Shown: positions 30,263 to 40,214, numbered from the stretch's first letter. The stretch is DNA of 64,000 bases from MFD04580-c1 sp963702995 (GCA_963702995.1 OY969783.1:2480001-2544000), one strand, 5' to 3'. The notes: generated by a model from the sequence alone, not told the origin. Made by a program: numbers and translations.

Positions 30263-31549
30263 CTAGGCCGACGCCGCGGCGAGATCGCGCTTCACGGCGG
30301 CGGTTGTGGCTGCGGCGGCCGCCGCGTTGTCGGCCAGCATCTGGTCGAACTCGCTGAGCTTCGCTTCGATCACCTTCGGCTGGACGAGTTCGTCCTGGAC
30401 GACTTCGAGCGTCTTCAGGCCGTTGCCGGTGATGCTGACGACGATCGATTCATCACGGGGGATGCGGCCCTGTTCGATCAGCTTGATGGTCGCCGCCAGG
30501 GTGGTGCCGCCGGCGGGCTCGGTCCAGATGCCTTCGGTGCGGGCGAGCAGCTTGATCGCATCGACGATCTCGCGGTCGGTGGCGCTCTCCCCCCACCCGC
30601 CGGAATCTTTGACGACCTTGTAGGCGTAGTAACCATCGGCAGGGTTCCCGATGGCGATGCTCTTGGCGATCGTGTTGGGCTTCTGCGGCTCGATGATGTC
30701 GATGCCCTTATGGATCGCCTTCACCACGGGGTTGCAGCCGGCGGCCTGGGCGGAATAGATCTTCGGGCGGTTGTCCTCGACGAGGCCGAGCTGGATCAGC
30801 TCCTGGTAGGCCTTGTAGATCTTGGGGAGAATTGTGCCGCCCGCGGTCGGGACGACGGTGTGCTGCGGGAGCTGCCAGCCGAACTGTTCGGCGATCTCGA
30901 AGCCGAAGGTCTTGGCGCCTTCGGTGTAGTACGGCCGCAGGTTGACGTTCACGATGGCCCAGCCGTATTTGTCGGCGATCTCGGTGCAGAGGCGATTCAC
31001 GTCGTCGTAGTTCCCGCGAATGCGGACCATCGTCGGCCCGAAGACGAGCGAGCCGAGGACTTTCCCCTGCTCCAGGTCGTGCGGGATCATGACATAGCAC
31101 TTGATGCCCGCCTGGGCGGCGTGCGCGGCGACGCTGTTGGCGAGGTTGCCGGTGCTGGCGCAGCCGACGGTATCGAACCCGAACTCCACCGCCTTGCTGA
31201 TCGCGACGGAGACGACGCGCTCCTTATACGAATAGGTCGGGTAGTTGCAGGAGTCGTCCTTGATCCAGAGGTTCGAGCAGCCCAACTCCTTCGCGAGGCG
31301 GCCGGCCTTTCGAAGCGGGGTGAAGCCGGAATGAAACCCGGTGACCGGCTTCTCCACCGGCAGCAGATCCTTGTACCGCCAGAGGCTCTTGGGCCCGCGG
31401 GCGATCGATTCGCGAGTGACTTTGCCCTTCATTCGGGCGTAGTCGTACTCCACTTCGTACGGGCCGAAGCAGGCCTCGCAGACATGAACGGGGGAGACCG
31501 GGGCGCGATGCCCGCACTCCTTACACTTCAAGCCCAGGACGTAAGTCAT
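30263..31549 (-). CDS. thrC: Threonine synthase
   Basis: A 428-residue PLP enzyme that converts O-phosphohomoserine to threonine. The ATG at 31549 is taken as the start; a TTG four codons upstream is possible. An N-terminal zinc-ribbon-like segment has C9, C12, C24 and C27, as in many threonine synthases. The PLP lysine is K109 in YSYKERV. Further signatures are GCASTGNLANSVAAHA and TAGGTILPKIYKAY. The protein is cytoplasmic. No other threonine genes lie nearby. A small hairpin in its upstream leader (31668-31696) could be regulatory but is weak. Confidence 0.93.
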   Translation of the reverse strand: MTYVLGLKCKECGHRAPVSPVHVCEACFGPYEVEYDYARMKGKVTRESIARGPKSLWRYKDLLPVEKPVTGFHSGFTPLRKAGRLAKELGCSNLWIKDDSCNYPTYSYKERVVSVAISKAVEFGFDTVGCASTGNLANSVAAHAAQAGIKCYVMIPHDLEQGKVLGSLVFGPTMVRIRGNYDDVNRLCTEIADKYGWAIVNVNLRPYYTEGAKTFGFEIAEQFGWQLPQHTVVPTAGGTILPKIYKAYQELIQLGLVEDNRPKIYSAQAAGCNPVVKAIHKGIDIIEPQKPNTIAKSIAIGNPADGYYAYKVVKDSGGWGESATDREIVDAIKLLARTEGIWTEPAGGTTLAATIKLIEQGRIPRDESIVVSITGNGLKTLEVVQDELVQPKVIEAKLSEFDQMLADNAAAAAATTAAVKRDLAAASA

Positions 31550-32106
31550 GTGATATCCCAAAGGGCGGACGGCGCGGAGCGCGGATGAAAGCCCACCGAC
31601 GCCGCCGACATTTCCTCAAACCCGACACATGCACCGCCGCTGCCCGCGACCAGGCCCACCAACGAAATCAGGCCCCTTCCCGTAAGAAGAGGCCTGTGCA
31701 GCGATGGCGTTCAGGATTCTCCTTATCTTCCCCGGATCGAAGGGCCAGCCGTGTGGCTGGCTTCCGCCGGGTGGGAATTAGCACCGACCCCGCGACCGAG
31801 GCTAAAGCCTGATCAGGAAGTCGGTTGCTGTGGCGTCTAAGGGCCCAACCCTCAGCCACTCTTGATAAGAATCACATATTCAATTGTTCGGAGCATCTTA
31901 GCGTCGCCGGCCCCTTCGTCAATATAAAACCCGCCCCGGCCCGATGGCTGGAGGCGTCGGTCTGACGGGCTGCGGCGGCCGCGACGCGCATCCGTGACGG
32001 CGCTGGTTATAAGTGCTTTCAAATTCAGCGTTGACCGAATGTCAAGCGGGGTAGACAATTTGCTCGCGTGTGACAGACTGACCGCTTCAGTTAGGAGTGC
32101 GGCAAC
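31550..32106. other. Gap with the response-regulator promoter
   Basis: No gene is supported. The region contains a modest hairpin (31668-31696) on the threonine synthase side, and a promoter-like pair just before the response regulator gene. Base composition becomes more AT-rich toward 32000-32100, as expected for a regulatory region. Confidence 0.5.
32031..32059 (+). promoter_or_regulatory. Predicted promoter of the response regulator gene
   Basis: TTGACC (32031-32036) and GACAAT (32054-32059) are separated by 17 bp. This places transcription start roughly 40 bp before the ATG at 32107. Confidence 0.45.
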
Positions 32107-32544
32107 ATGATGTACGCGAACCCGCTCCGGCAAGAGCCTCGAGTTTTGTTGTGCGATGACTCGGATGCGGAACGGAAACTCCTCGCCCAGATCCTTATCT
32201 CGGCAGGGTACGCCGTGGAGCAAGCGCCCGAGGGGATGTCGGCGATCGTTTATTTGAAGCATCGCGCGATCGACGTGGTCGTCCTAGACCTCCAAATGCC
32301 GGAGGTCGATGGCTTCCAGGTCCTTGCCTATATTCAAGAGCACCGCCGGGCGCTGCCGGTGGTGCTCCTTTCCGGCATGCCGCTTCACAAGATTCAGCCG
32401 CGGATTCACCTGCTGCCCACGCAGGAGCTGCCTCCGCTGCTCATCAAGCCGGTGGACCCGGATCAACTTCTGGGGATCCTCGAGCTTCAGCTTGCGGGTG
32501 GACTGTCGGAGGCCACGCCGTCCAGCGATGAAAAGTCCGCGTAG
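32107..32544 (+). CDS. Single-domain response regulator (receiver)
   Basis: A 145-residue CheY-like protein with a complete receiver active site: acidic pair D17/D18, phospho-acceptor D61 in VVLDLQMP, S89 in LLSGMP and K114 in LIKPVD. There is no output domain, so it signals by protein contact or as a phosphorelay step. No histidine kinase lies in the window. The start at 32107 gives an intact N-terminus, with GGAG upstream. Confidence 0.88.
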   Translation: MMYANPLRQEPRVLLCDDSDAERKLLAQILISAGYAVEQAPEGMSAIVYLKHRAIDVVVLDLQMPEVDGFQVLAYIQEHRRALPVVLLSGMPLHKIQPRIHLLPTQELPPLLIKPVDPDQLLGILELQLAGGLSEATPSSDEKSA

Positions 32545-32622
32545 CCCCGGCGGCCGCCGCGGCGCGAGCGTGGAACTCGCGTAGGCCCCAGCTTCGCCGC
32601 GGCCGTCAGTGCCGGCGCCCTG

Positions 32623-33147
32623 TCACATCCCGCCGAGCTTGCGCAGGCCGTGCTCTATCCGAAGCCGGTTTGCCTGGTCAAGCAGCTTCTCATCCCGTTG
32701 AAGGAAGTCCACGAGGTTGGCGGTCGTCAGGCCCAGCTTGTCGGCCGCCACCGAGACCGAGCCGTCGCACGCGGCGAGCACGTCCAGCAACGTCCCCGCG
32801 ATCTCCAGGTAGCGATCATGGCGGGGCGAGAGCCGAAGTCGGCCGTGAACCAGCAAGCCGTCCAGCAACTGCGCGGGCAGGAATGTGGTGAGGTCGATCG
32901 GTTGTCGAAGCTCGGCCGCGAGGCGCAGCCGCAGACGTTCGATCGCTTTGGCCCGGTTCTGGTGCTGCGATCGGGATTCCATCGCGATCGCCGAGAGGCC
33001 GGTTGGTTCGTGCGTCACGCGCACGGCGGAGCTTGTCTTGTTACGCTTCTGACCGCCGGGGCCGGGGCCGCGAAACACGTCGAAGCGGCATTCGGCGAGA
33101 AGCCGATCCAACGGGAGCGATCGAGGGTGGGCAGCGGGGGTCTGCAT
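32623..33147 (-). CDS. Peptide chain release factor-like protein with a GGQ domain
   Basis: A 174-residue protein. The first half is an RF-1-type catalytic domain with the GGQ motif at residues 31-33 (RGPGPGGQKRNKTSSAVR). It lacks the codon-recognition domain of RF1/RF2, and instead of the ArfB-type basic tail it has an extension of about 80 residues with helical repeats. It may hydrolyse peptidyl-tRNA on stalled ribosomes, but this is inferred. The ATG at 33147 is chosen; a TTG upstream is less likely. It faces the response regulator gene convergently and diverges from pstS. Confidence 0.8.
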   Translation of the reverse strand: MQTPAAHPRSLPLDRLLAECRFDVFRGPGPGGQKRNKTSSAVRVTHEPTGLSAIAMESRSQHQNRAKAIERLRLRLAAELRQPIDLTTFLPAQLLDGLLVHGRLRLSPRHDRYLEIAGTLLDVLAACDGSVSVAADKLGLTTANLVDFLQRDEKLLDQANRLRIEHGLRKLGGM

Positions 33148-33337
33148 GGCGAAGGGTCGGATGTCAACGCACAACGCTACTCTTGTGCCAATCGTATCTT
33201 AAGGGCCGTCCTTAACAATTTATCCGCCTAACCGTGCCTTAATCGAGAGTTAACGGCGCAACCTTAGGCTATATGACAAATCGGTCAGGTTCATGCGGGC
33301 CTGATCATCGTCTATCGAACAGTGAAGGAGAAGGAAC

Positions 33338-34391
33338 ATGATTCAGGTATTGAAGCGGGCGGCCCTGGCCGTCGTCGCGGTGTCGATTAGCGCGGCGGGC
33401 CTTGCGTCGGCGCAGACGAGCCTCAAGGGCGAAGGCGCGAGCTTTCCCGCGCCCCTCTATCAGAAGTGGACCGAGAAGTTCGCCGAGGCCAAGGGCGTCA
33501 AGATTGACTATCAGGTCAGCGGTTCGGGCGCCGGCATCAAGGCGATTATCGCCCGGACCGTCGATTTCGCGGGCTCAGACTGCGCCGCTGAACAAGGACG
33601 AGATCGCTGGCGCTAAGGCCGCCGGCGGCGAGACGATCACGCTGCCAAGCTGTGCCGGCGCGGTCGTCGCCGCTTATAACGTTCCGGGCCTGAAGGGGAG
33701 CCTGAAGCTGACGGGCCCGGTGCTGGCGGAGATCTACCTCGGGACGATCAAGACCTGGAACGACCCCAAGATCGCCGCCCTCAATGCGGGCCAGACGCTG
33801 CCGGCGCTGCCCATCTCGCCGGTCTACCGCTCTGATAGCAGCGGGACCAACTTCGTCTTTACGAGCTACCTTTCCGGGCAGAGCCGCGAGTTCGGCACGA
33901 CGGTCGGTTCGGGTAAGTCGGTGAGCTGGAAGGTGGGCACCGGCGCTGACAAGAATGCCGGCGTCGCGGCCGTCATCACCCGGGTACCGGGCGAAATCGG
34001 CTACCTCGAGCTGAACTACGCCGTCAAGAATAACATCGCGTTCGCCGACATGCAGAACAAGGCGGGCAAGTTCGTCAAAGCTTCGCCCGAAACCGTCGCC
34101 AAGGCGGGTGAAAACGCCCTGTCGATGATGAAGACGACGCTTGCCGCTCCGATCTGGAATCAGGCCGGCGACGAAACGTACCCGATCTCGTCGTTCACCT
34201 ATCTGATCGTCTACAAGGATCAGAAGGACGCGGCGAAGGCTAAGGCGCTGGTCGATTTCCTGACCTGGGCCACGCACGACGGGCAGAAGCTGGCGCCCGA
34301 TTTGACCTACGCCCCGCTGACCGAAGGCGTCGTCAAGCGAATCGATGAGACGCTCGCGACCATCACCGTCAACGGCCAGCCGATGAAATAA
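33338..34391 (+). CDS. pstS: Phosphate ABC transporter substrate-binding protein, one-base frameshift
   Basis: Starts at 33338 after a strong AAGGAGAAGGAA site, with a signal peptide (VAVSISAAGLASAQ). The first 82 residues are standard PstS (LKGEGASFPAPLYQKW, GSGAGIKAI, DFAGSD). One extra T near 33580 throws the frame off; removing it gives DFAGSDAPLNKDEIAGA and continuous PstS to 34391 (AYNVPGLKGSLKLTGPV, SDSSGTNFVFTSYLSG). The protein binds inorganic phosphate in the periplasm. pstC follows 121 bp downstream, with a strong hairpin in between that may lower downstream expression. No convincing Pho box could be assigned upstream. Confidence 0.9.
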
Positions 34392-34456
34392 GCGGCCTGG
34401 CGATAGGGTGGCCGCGTTTCACGCGGCCGAATCAGAGTGCGTTGAACAAGCGAACG

Positions 34457-34486
34457 GAGCCGGGACGGTTGACACCGTCCCGGCTC
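34457..34486 (+). terminator. Strong hairpin between pstS and pstC
   Basis: A perfect 13-bp stem with a TGAC loop and no T-run after it. In other pst operons such hairpins protect or partly terminate the transcript so the binding protein is made in excess over the permease. Here that role is inferred. Confidence 0.55.
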
Positions 34487-34512
34487 CCGCCGTAGTTTGA
34501 CCTGGAACCGAC

Positions 34513-35604
34513 ATGTCCACACCTCCCTCATCGCCCAGCCCCGACGCCCCTTCCGACGACCCAGCGCCTCGGGCGCCGGCGCCGTTCGACGTGGATAAGG
34601 TGCTGAAGGCCGGCGCGTATGGAGCGGCCATCACCATCCTCTTCATGATGGGCGCCCTGCTGACGGTTCTGATCGTCGCCGCCATTCCGAGCGTCAAGAA
34701 ATACGGGGCGGGGTTTTTGACGGGCACGGTCTGGCAGCCCAACGAGCTTCGGTCGCCGCGATATATCTCCGCCGACTCCGCCGAAATCGCGAAGGACGCC
34801 AACGGCGAAGACATCGTCGATGTCTCGCCGCCAAAATTCGGCGCGCTTCCGATGATCTACGGCACCGCCGTCAGCTCGGGCATCGCCCTGATCATGGCGG
34901 TGCCGGTGAGCCTGGGCGCCGCGATTTTCCTCGTGCGGATCGCGCCCCGCCTGATGGTCGCGCCGATATCATTTCTAATCGAATTTTTGGCCGCCATCCC
35001 CAGCATCGCCTTCGGGTTGTGGGGCATCCTGGTGCTGGCCCCGTTCATGCACGATCACGCCGAGCCATTCCTGCGCGACACGATCGGCCGCTCGTGGCTG
35101 TTTCACGGCATGTTCTTCGACCCCAGCGGCGTGGAGTACAACTCGACCGGCCACAATCTGTTCTCCGGCGGGCTGATTCTGGGGATCATGATCCTTCCGA
35201 TCATCACCGCCATTAGTCGGGACGTGCTGCGGAACGTCCCCCGGGCTAAGATCGAGGCGACGGTCGCGCTCGGGTCCACCTGGTGGCAAAGCTCCAAGGA
35301 GATGCTCAAGTACAGCCGCAGCGGCCTTTTCGGCGCCATCATGCTGGGCCTGGCCCGGGCCGCGGGGGAGACGATGGCGATTACCAAGCTCATTGGCAAC
35401 AGCCAGCAGATCAAGGCGTCGATCTTCCTGCCAGCCGAGACGATGTCGAGCCTTCTGGCGAGTAAGTTCGACGGCGCGACCGACATCGAACGCTCGGCGT
35501 TGCTCGAGGTGGCGCTGATCCTTCTCGTGATGTCGCTGGTGTTCAACGTGGTCGCGCGCTGGCTGGTGGTCGGCAAGAGCGGCCGCAGCGCGGCGGCCGC
35601 CTGA
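34513..35604 (+). CDS. pstC: Phosphate ABC transporter permease PstC
   Basis: A 363-residue inner-membrane permease with an N-terminal Pro/Ser-rich cytoplasmic segment and six hydrophobic segments. It has the binding-protein-dependent transport (EAA-type) loop ATVALGSTWWQSSKEMLKYSR, followed by ARAAGETMAITKLIGNS, as in PstC. It carries a longer-than-usual first periplasmic loop (residues about 70-110, RYISADSAEIAKDANGED). It pairs with PstA 90 bp downstream. The ATPase gene pstB is not found nearby. Confidence 0.9.
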   Translation: MSTPPSSPSPDAPSDDPAPRAPAPFDVDKVLKAGAYGAAITILFMMGALLTVLIVAAIPSVKKYGAGFLTGTVWQPNELRSPRYISADSAEIAKDANGEDIVDVSPPKFGALPMIYGTAVSSGIALIMAVPVSLGAAIFLVRIAPRLMVAPISFLIEFLAAIPSIAFGLWGILVLAPFMHDHAEPFLRDTIGRSWLFHGMFFDPSGVEYNSTGHNLFSGGLILGIMILPIITAISRDVLRNVPRAKIEATVALGSTWWQSSKEMLKYSRSGLFGAIMLGLARAAGETMAITKLIGNSQQIKASIFLPAETMSSLLASKFDGATDIERSALLEVALILLVMSLVFNVVARWLVVGKSGRSAAAA

Positions 35605-35694
35605 TTACCCATCGGTACAAACGACTGGCGGCGGCAGCAAACCCGATTGAGCCGCCGAGGTTGCTCATAGCGTCTAACGCCGGAGCCTTGAACG

Positions 35695-36585
35695 ATGACG
35701 ACCGCGATCGTGCCGAGCCCCTACCAGCGGACGGTTCCAAGTTCGCACGATGCGTTCACGCGCTGGGTCAGCCGCATCATGTATGGGATGTGCATCGCCT
35801 TCACGGTGCTCATCCTGTCGCTTCTGGTGCTGGTGACGCTGTACCTGATTGTAAATGGGCTGAAATGGCTTTCACCCGCGTTCTTTCTGAAGTCTCCGAT
35901 CTTGTCCCAGGATCAGCCGGGGTGGCCCGGCGGCATGTTGAACGGGATCGTCGGGACGACCATCCTCATTATCATGGCCAGCGTCCTGGGCATCCCGATC
36001 GGCATGCTGGGCGGGATCTTTCTGTCTGAATACGACTCGGGTTCGAAGCTGGTTTCCGCGGTCCGGTTTGTGGCCGACGTTCTGACCGGCGTGCCGAGCA
36101 TCGTGGTCGGCATCCTCGGGTATGAGCTGCTCGTCGCCCCCGTACACCGGAACAACGCGTGGGCCGGCGCGCTGGCCCTGGCGTTCATCATGGTGCCGCT
36201 GGTGGCGCGGACCACCGAGGAAATGCTGCGGCTTATCCCGAACAGTTACCGTGAAGCCTCGATCGCCCTGGGCGCGACCAAGGCCCGAACGATCCTCAAG
36301 GTCGTCCTTCCCTCGGCCGTCGGCAGCATCGTGACCGGCGTAATGCTCGCCATCGCCCGCATCGCGGGCGAGACCGCCCCGCTGCTGTTCACCACCCTCG
36401 GCAACAACAGCTTGACCTTCAACCTCAATGACAATTTCCCGGCATTGACCAAGCAGGTGTACGACCAGTTCGAAAAGCCGAGCATTGAGGAGCAGGGCCA
36501 GGCCTGGGCCGGCATCCTGGTGCTGATCTCGATGATCTTCGTGCTCAACGTCGCCATCCGGTTCGTGACCCGGGCGCGGAAGTAG
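35695..36585 (+). CDS. pstA: Phosphate ABC transporter permease PstA
   Basis: A 296-residue inner-membrane permease with about six transmembrane segments and the conserved cytoplasmic loop SIALGATKARTILKVVLPS. MLGGIFLSEY and IARIAGETAPLLFTTLGNN also match PstA. It forms the membrane channel with PstC. The usual pstB and phoU genes should follow but the next gene is rpsO, so the ATPase must be encoded elsewhere. Confidence 0.9.
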   Translation: MTTAIVPSPYQRTVPSSHDAFTRWVSRIMYGMCIAFTVLILSLLVLVTLYLIVNGLKWLSPAFFLKSPILSQDQPGWPGGMLNGIVGTTILIIMASVLGIPIGMLGGIFLSEYDSGSKLVSAVRFVADVLTGVPSIVVGILGYELLVAPVHRNNAWAGALALAFIMVPLVARTTEEMLRLIPNSYREASIALGATKARTILKVVLPSAVGSIVTGVMLAIARIAGETAPLLFTTLGNNSLTFNLNDNFPALTKQVYDQFEKPSIEEQGQAWAGILVLISMIFVLNVAIRFVTRARK

Positions 36586-37056
36586 CGGACAAACAAGCCG
36601 CGCGTTGCGTGACGCTGCTGGGTTGGCCGATGCCCCGACGCCCAATGCACGCCATACGCGGCACCCGATTCACGTCGGCGTTTTTCCCCTTGGCGCTCTG
36701 TCCTGGCGTCCTGGCGTTCACTTACTCTTCCTCGCTTGAAGACGAAGTGAACGCCAGGACGCCAAGAACGCCAAGGGAACTGCGCCAAGGAATACGCCGA
36801 AGCACCGCCGGGTCGGCGATGCAGTTCCGATAGAGGCTTGTCGTGCGAGCGACCACGTCCGACGCGCTTCCTTGCAATCGCGGCGGCGATCCACTATTTT
36901 CGCTGGCCTGACCGGTTGTCGCGTGTGCGGCCCGGAACCTATTATGACCAACCTCTGGCAGGACGCTGCCGCCCGATCTAGGGGGCTTAAGCGTCTTTAG
37001 TCGCTGGGGGTTGCGCGAGCCTGTGGGCTTCGCGCCCTGGTGTCTAGGAGTTTTAG
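36586..37056. other. Gap holding a hairpin repeat and the rpsO leader
   Basis: No gene. The hairpin repeat at 36687-36777 occupies the first part. The second part (36900-37056) is the untranslated region before rpsO and shows no motif I can name. Confidence 0.6.
36687..36777. repeat. Hairpin repeat, copy 2 (relative of 281-362)
   Basis: Left arm 36687-36722 and right arm 36746-36777 pair imperfectly, with a few bulged or mismatched bases in the left arm. The loop again contains 'cgcttgaagacgaag'. The shared arm unit 'gacgccaagaacgccaag' and loop link it to copy 1, 36 kb away. Confidence 0.8.
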
Positions 37057-37326
37057 ATGTCTATCGCGGCCGAGAGCAAGTCTCAGATTCTCAACCAGTA
37101 CAAACTTCACGAAAAAGATACCGGGTCGCCGGAGGTTCAGATCGCGCTCCTGACCGAGCGGATCAACCAGCTCCGGTCGCACTTCGACATCCATAAGAAA
37201 GATCACTCGTCGCGCCGCGGCCTCCTCAAGCTGGTCAGCCGCCGCAATCAGCTCCTGAAGTACCTGACGCGCGAGGACCGATCGCGGTATCAGCAGATCA
37301 TCGGGCGCCTTGGCCTGCGTAAGTAA
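37057..37326 (+). CDS. rpsO: 30S ribosomal protein S15
   Basis: An 89-residue protein of the normal S15 length (SQILNQYKLHEKDTGSPEVQ, HKKDHSSRRGLLKLVSRRNQ). It binds 16S rRNA in the small subunit. It precedes pnp, the widespread rpsO-pnp order, separated by a terminator hairpin. Confidence 0.97.
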   Translation: MSIAAESKSQILNQYKLHEKDTGSPEVQIALLTERINQLRSHFDIHKKDHSSRRGLLKLVSRRNQLLKYLTREDRSRYQQIIGRLGLRK

Positions 37327-37335
37327 CAACGGCTG

Positions 37336-37359
37336 GTGCCGGGCCCCGCGGCCCGGCAC
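37336..37359 (+). terminator. Terminator or processing hairpin after rpsO
   Basis: A 10-bp perfect stem 'gtgccgggcc' with its complement around the loop ccgc, followed by 'tttctgttt'. It fits a rho-independent terminator between rpsO and pnp. Confidence 0.75.
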
Positions 37360-37777
37360 TTTCTGTTTATGGCGCAACGATTTGCCCGTCGCGACGCGAC
37401 GGGCGCCGAAGCGCGGCACTGTGGGGCCCGTCGGGTTGTCCCGAACACAGTGCGCTCACCGGCCGTGCCCGGGTGAGTGGTCGCCTGACGCGAAGCCGTC
37501 GGGCGAGTTGTCGTCTGGCAGTATGTTTTCCGGGCGCGCCGCCCTCCGGCCTGACCGCCTCCGGCCGTCGATTCGCGGCACCCCGGTCCGCCACAGATGC
37601 ACAAACCCTGGCAGTCAGCGGATGAATGCAAAGGCGCAAGGATGAACCGCCGAGGGGATTGCTCGTTTCTCCCGTCGTCCGTGTCACCCTGCCCCTTCGC
37701 CTCGTCCGCCGCCTGCCCGGGTTTGTCCATCTGTGGCCCGTCTCATTGTCTTCGGAGGCGACAGAGGATAAATCCTG
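37360..37777. other. rpsO-pnp spacer
   Basis: No gene is supported; short frames on both strands lack any family signal. The second half is a CCACAGAT-ended element (37591-37736). The spacer is unusually long for rpsO-pnp, probably because of that insertion. Confidence 0.55.
37591..37736. repeat. CCACAGAT-ended element, copy 2
   Basis: The arms 37591-37610 and 37717-37736 are inverted copies ('ccacagatgcacaaaccc' with one mismatch in the first 18 positions). The ends match those of 20441-20592, though the interior differs. It lies just upstream of pnp. Confidence 0.7.
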
Positions 37778-40134
37778 ATGCAAGCGATCCGTGTTGAACG
37801 CCAAATCGGCGGCCGTACCTTTGCGATCGAAACCGGGACCTATGCCAAGCTGTCCGACGGCGCCGTAACCGTCCACTACGGCGACTCGGTCGTCTTCGGC
37901 GCGGTCGTCCGCGCTCCCCGCGCGAGGGGATCGACTTCTTCCCCCTCCAGGTCGATTATCGCGAGCGCCGCGCCGCGGCTGGTAAGTTCCCCGGCGGCTT
38001 CATGAAGCGCGAAGGCCGCCCCACCACCAAGGAAGTCCTCACCGCGCGTCTGATCGATCGCCCGCTTCGACCGTTGTTCCCCAAGGGGTTCATGGATGAA
38101 GTGCAGATCCACCTGAACGTCCTCGCATTCGACCACGCCAACGACCCCGACGTCTTCTCCGGCATCGCCGCGTCGGCCGCTCTGGCGATCAGCGATATCC
38201 CGTTCAACGGCCCGACCGCCCACGTCCGCGTCGGCCGCATCAATAACGAACTGATCCTCAACCCCACGATCGAGCAGCTTGAGTACAGCGACCTGGATGT
38301 CGTCGTCGCCGGCACCCGTCACGCCGTTAACATGATCGAGGTCGGCGCTCGCGAGGTGAAGGAAGACGATATCGCCGATGCCATCGAGTTCGGGCACAAG
38401 GCCTGCATCGAGATCGTCGGCGCGATTGAAGAACTGGTGAGCAAGGCCGGTCGCGAGAAGGTGGGCGAGGTGAAGCAGCCCGATGCGGGCCTGATCGAGA
38501 CGATTCGCGCGAAGGTCACCGAGAAGATCCGCGAAGTGAAGGGCAAGCCCGGGAAGTCGGACCGATCGGACGCGATTCGTCAGATCCTGGCCGATCTGCT
38601 GGCCGACCTGGCGCCCCCGATCAGCGACCCCGGCGCGCCGTACCTCACGATCCTCGCACATAAGCAGAAGGAAAAGCACATCCGTCATGTGTTCGTGGAA
38701 GTCGAAGAGGCGCTGACGCGGGCGGCGATCCTGACCGGTATCCGCCCCGACGGCCGCAAGTTCAACGAGATTCGCCCCATCACCTGCGAAGTGCAGGTGC
38801 TTCCCCGCGTGCATGGCTCGGCTGTCTTCACCCGCGGCGAGACGCAGGCGATGTGCACCGTCACCCTGGGCACCAGCTCGGACGAGCAGCTTGTGGACGG
38901 GCTGACCGAAGAATACAGCCAGAAGTTCATGCTTCATTACAACTTCCCGTCCTACTCGGTCGGTGAAGTTCGGCCCATCCGCGGGCCCGGCCGCCGCGAG
39001 ATCGGCCACGGTGCGCTGGCCGAGCGGTCGCTCATCCCCGTGCTCCCGGGCGTCGAGCAATTCCCGTACACCGTCCGGATCATCAGCGACATCCTGGAGT
39101 CCAACGGGTCGTCGTCGATGGCGTCGAGCTGCGGCGGGTCGCTCGCCCTGATGGACGCCGGCGTGCCGATCACCAAGCCGGTCGCCGGCATCTCGGTCGG
39201 GCTGGTGAAAGAGGGGGACAAGTCGGTCCTGCTCACCGACATCATGGGCGAGGAAGACCACTTCGGCGACATGGACTTCAAGGTCTGCGGCACCCGCGAC
39301 GGGATCACCGCCATTCAGCTCGATATCAAGATCGAAGGGCTCGACTACAAGATCATCCGCGACAGCCTCCATCGCGCTGGTGAGGCGCGCATGGTGATCC
39401 TCGACAAGATGGCCGAAACGCTCCCCGCCCCCCGCAAGGAGATCAGCAAGTGGGCGCCGCGGCTGCTTACCGTCAAGATCGATCCGGAAAAGATCGGCAA
39501 GCTCATTGGCCCCGGCGGCAAGAACATCAAGGCCCTTCAGGCCGAGACGGGCTGCAACATCGACATTGAAGACGACGGGACGGTCTACATCGCCAGCACC
39601 GACGCGGTGGGCGCTGAGAAGTGCCGCGACATCGTCGAGGCGATGACGGCCGAGGTGAAGGTCGGCAAGATCTACACCGGCCGCGTGGTGAGCATCAAGG
39701 ACTTTGGCGCGTTCGTGGAGATCGCGCCCGAGACGGACGGGCTCTGCCACGTCAGCGAGCTGTCGGACAAGTACGTCGAGCGCGTCACCGACTACATCAA
39801 CGTCGGCGACGAAGTGAAGGTGAAGGTGATCCTGGTGGACGACCAGGGCCGCATCAAGCTGAGCCGCAAGGCCGCCCTGAAGGAACTGGGCGAGAGCGAC
39901 CCCGACCCGGTCGGCGCTCCCTCGGGTGGCGACGGCGGGTACGATGACCGTGGCGGCGATCGCGGCCCGCGTGGCGGCGGCGGTGGTGACCGCGGCCCAC
40001 GTCCAGGTGGCGACCGCGGTGGCGACCGCGGCCCGCGTAGTGGCGGCGGTGGTGGAGGAGGCGATCGCGGCCCCCGCGCCGGCGGCCCGCCCCCCCGTAG
40101 CGGCGGCGGTGGCGGCGGCCCGCGCCGCGACTAA
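37778..40134 (+). CDS. pnp: Polyribonucleotide nucleotidyltransferase with RGG-like tail, one-base frameshift
   Basis: A 3'-5' phosphorolytic RNase. The first 46 residues (MQAIRVERQIGGRTFAIETG to VVRAP) are PNPase. An extra C in a CCCC run near 37917 shifts the frame. The continuation reads PREGIDFFPLQVDYRERR and then through both RNase PH domains (RLIDRPLRPLFPKGF, RGETQAMCTVTLGTSSDEQL), the KH domain (IGKLIGPGGKNIKALQAETG) and the S1 domain (YTGRVVSIKDFGAFVEIAP). The last about 70 residues are a Gly/Arg/Asp tail with four GDRGPR units, not found in classical PNPases. Located after rpsO; a strong terminator follows at 40181. Confidence 0.93.
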
Positions 40135-40180
40135 GACGGCATGAGCCGCCGCGCGGCTCGTGCGATCGATTCGACAACCT

Positions 40181-40214
40181 AAACGGCGGGCGACCCCAAC
40201 GGTCGCCCGCCGTT
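40181..40214. terminator. Strong terminator after pnp
   Basis: A stem of 15 bp ('aaacggcgggcgacc' with its complement) and the loop 'ccaac', ending TTTT. It lies between pnp and the convergent gene and could work in both directions. Confidence 0.8.

Noticed and set aside
31668..31696. A hairpin in the threonine synthase leader as an attenuator
   Set aside because: The stem is only six solid base pairs and no leader peptide or T-tract supports attenuation.
33181..33337. Repeated TTAAC motifs upstream of pstS as a Pho box
   Set aside because: The spacing is irregular and does not match a known PhoB or PhoP box closely enough to call.
37876..39750. A 624-residue minus-strand frame opposite pnp
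   Set aside because: It is antisense to conserved PNPase domains and matches no family; a GC-codon shadow.
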